64,000 nt of DNA from Utricularia gibba. Lineage: Eukaryota > Streptophyta > Magnoliopsida > Lamiales > Lentibulariaceae. Below are positions 63,031 to 64,000 of the stretch, piece by piece. The DNA lies in contig NEEC01000025.1 of assembly GCA_002189035.1 (NCBI GenBank), forward strand, positions 496,001 through 560,000, read 5' to 3'. How positions within the stretch are numbered: position 1 is the stretch's first letter; every line of letters starts with the position of its first letter. A program made the translations under genes and the position numbers. The notes beneath the pieces are model-generated. The model saw only the letters and a program-made list of their open reading frames with translations, ran no database searches and was not told the origin of the DNA.

Positions 63031-64000
63031 CACTCCACGGTTGCTAAGCTTTCTAACTAATTTGATTCTTTTGGAATTCCAGTTAGTTCTCCTTCTGATG
63101 TAGATATGGATGTTGATGATTCGTTGGCTAGTTCGTTGATAATGGTATTTCTCTACCTTCTTCAACCTGATATTATTGAAATAGAAACTTCCCCTCACAT
63201 CATGAGCCTGAGTAATGGATCTTGTTTTATGGGTTGAATGATTTGGCAACAAGAGCAGTATCATCCTAAGGGCGTAAAGCTATTGTGATGAATCTGCAAA
63301 ATCTGATAATATATTATCAGATTTGTGTGTGTGTGTGTTTGTGTGTTTTTTTTTTTTTTTGTTGTACAATATAAGAATCTGTATGAAGGTCTACGAGAAG
63401 TAGGTCGCCATTAGAAGACAACATGATGCAAAAGTTGGGTGGCAACTACAAAGCACTTGATCCCACCCTGTTATGCTGCGCACATAACCCTTGTTCCCCA
63501 GCAGCCCCTTGCTTTACCGAGAAAAAGGCAAGTCCTTTGGTCTGTCTTTGAATGAGGCGCTATATAACATACAGTTGCTCTCCTCTAGCAGGTTCTTGGA
63601 AATGTTCATTAGACAGTGTTTTGCAGCAGTCTGTCTACCCTAGTCATTAGCTCAAATCCGCTGCGCATGCCTTTTGCCATGTCATAGAATTGGCTTCCTG
63701 AGCTGACCAGAGACATAAGGTCATCTTCTCAGGGGTAGCTTCGCGTTTGAGAACTGAGCAAGCCAATTTTGAAACAGATCCTAGCCCGCCCTAGTGGGGC
63801 CTTCGGGCAGTTGGCGGTAGGCTGCAGGAAAAATGTTAGTGAACTGCTACTACATTGGTCATTGGTGTCACAAACTTGATTTTCATGTATCATGTTAAAA
63901 CTACTCTTTATCCTCATCATAAATTTTTTTTTATATATTGATATAAAACTCGAAAACGGTTTTTTGGTTTTTTTTTTGGCTTCATACTTGATGCATTTGT
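63031..64000. other. 3' flank of the MYB gene
   Basis: 3'UTR and intergenic DNA. A TG microsatellite followed by a T run lies at 63323-63360, and T runs recur near 63925 and 63960. I see no gene. Confidence 0.4.
63323..63360. repeat. TG microsatellite with poly-T
   Basis: TG dinucleotide repeats with one interruption, ending in about 15 T residues. Confidence 0.9.

Noticed and set aside
63082-63150. A third exon of the MYB gene
   Set aside because: An acceptor-like CCAG and an open stretch exist, but no donor before the TGA at 63028 keeps phase convincingly.

Overview
This window is nuclear DNA from a flowering plant, very probably a eudicot. Almost every gene is split by GT-AG introns, intergenic DNA is AT-rich, and the proteins belong to plant families (GDP-L-galactose phosphorylase, MAP65, EDM2, WRKY, SERAT, NF-YB, plant mobile domain). 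I see no bacterial, plasmid, phage, CRISPR or rRNA/tRNA content. All exon models were made by eye from splice signals, reading phase and remembered family alignments.

Layout: 2.3-4.4 kb (+), the ascorbate gene VTC2 with its conserved ACG-started uORF; 5.5-8.1 kb (-), MAP65-1; 9.6-9.9 kb (+), a small plant-specific protein; 11.1-17.5 kb (-), the chromatin regulator EDM2; 18.7-20.5 kb (-), two-RRM hnRNP copy A; 21.8-23.4 kb (+), a DEK_C/SWIB protein; 24.0-25.3 kb (-), a Tim17/22/23-family protein; 26.6-28.4 kb (-), hnRNP copy B; 31.1-34.0 kb (+), a WRKY20-type factor; 34.9-38.2 kb (-), a chloroplast DUF21/CBS/CorC protein; 38.6-43.6 and 46.6-51.7 kb (-), two tandem ABCC3-type transporters; 52.7-53.7 kb (-), serine acetyltransferase SERAT2; 54.8-55.0 kb (-), a decayed plastid RPS10 gene; 55.9-56.5 kb (-), NF-YB; 58.6-61.9 kb (+), a plant mobile domain protein; 62.4-63.0 kb (+), a SHAQKYF MYB.

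Two segmental tandem duplications shape the middle. One (about 3.6 kb per copy, offset about 7.8 kb) made the two hnRNP genes and also copied a G-box block that now lies upstream of both EDM2 and the Tim-family gene. The other (about 7.7 kb per copy) runs from intron 2 of the DUF21/CBS gene to the last 35 codons of SERAT2. Its junction (44842/44843) is base-resolved and joins a SERAT2 tail to a 5' fragment of the CBS gene. A 375-bp solo LTR with a 5-bp target duplication later landed in that fragment.

The order CBS - ABCC - SERAT2 - RPS10 matches, as I recall, the Arabidopsis run At3g13070 to At3g13120. VTC2/5, MAP65-1, EDM2, the Tim-family gene, the hnRNP and WRKY20 also lie close together on Arabidopsis chromosomes 4/5. 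The window therefore looks like conserved ancestral blocks with lineage-specific duplications.

A recurring oddity is that several otherwise well-conserved genes (EDM2, SWIB, CBS, both ABCC copies) each lack one or more single bases needed to keep frame. Every case I found is a loss, never a gain. That points to consensus errors in an indel-prone assembly at least as much as to gene death. I did not find a previously undescribed molecular system. The most informative items are the ACG uORF, the resolved duplication junction with its solo LTR, the in-place decay of RPS10 and the one-directional frameshift pattern.
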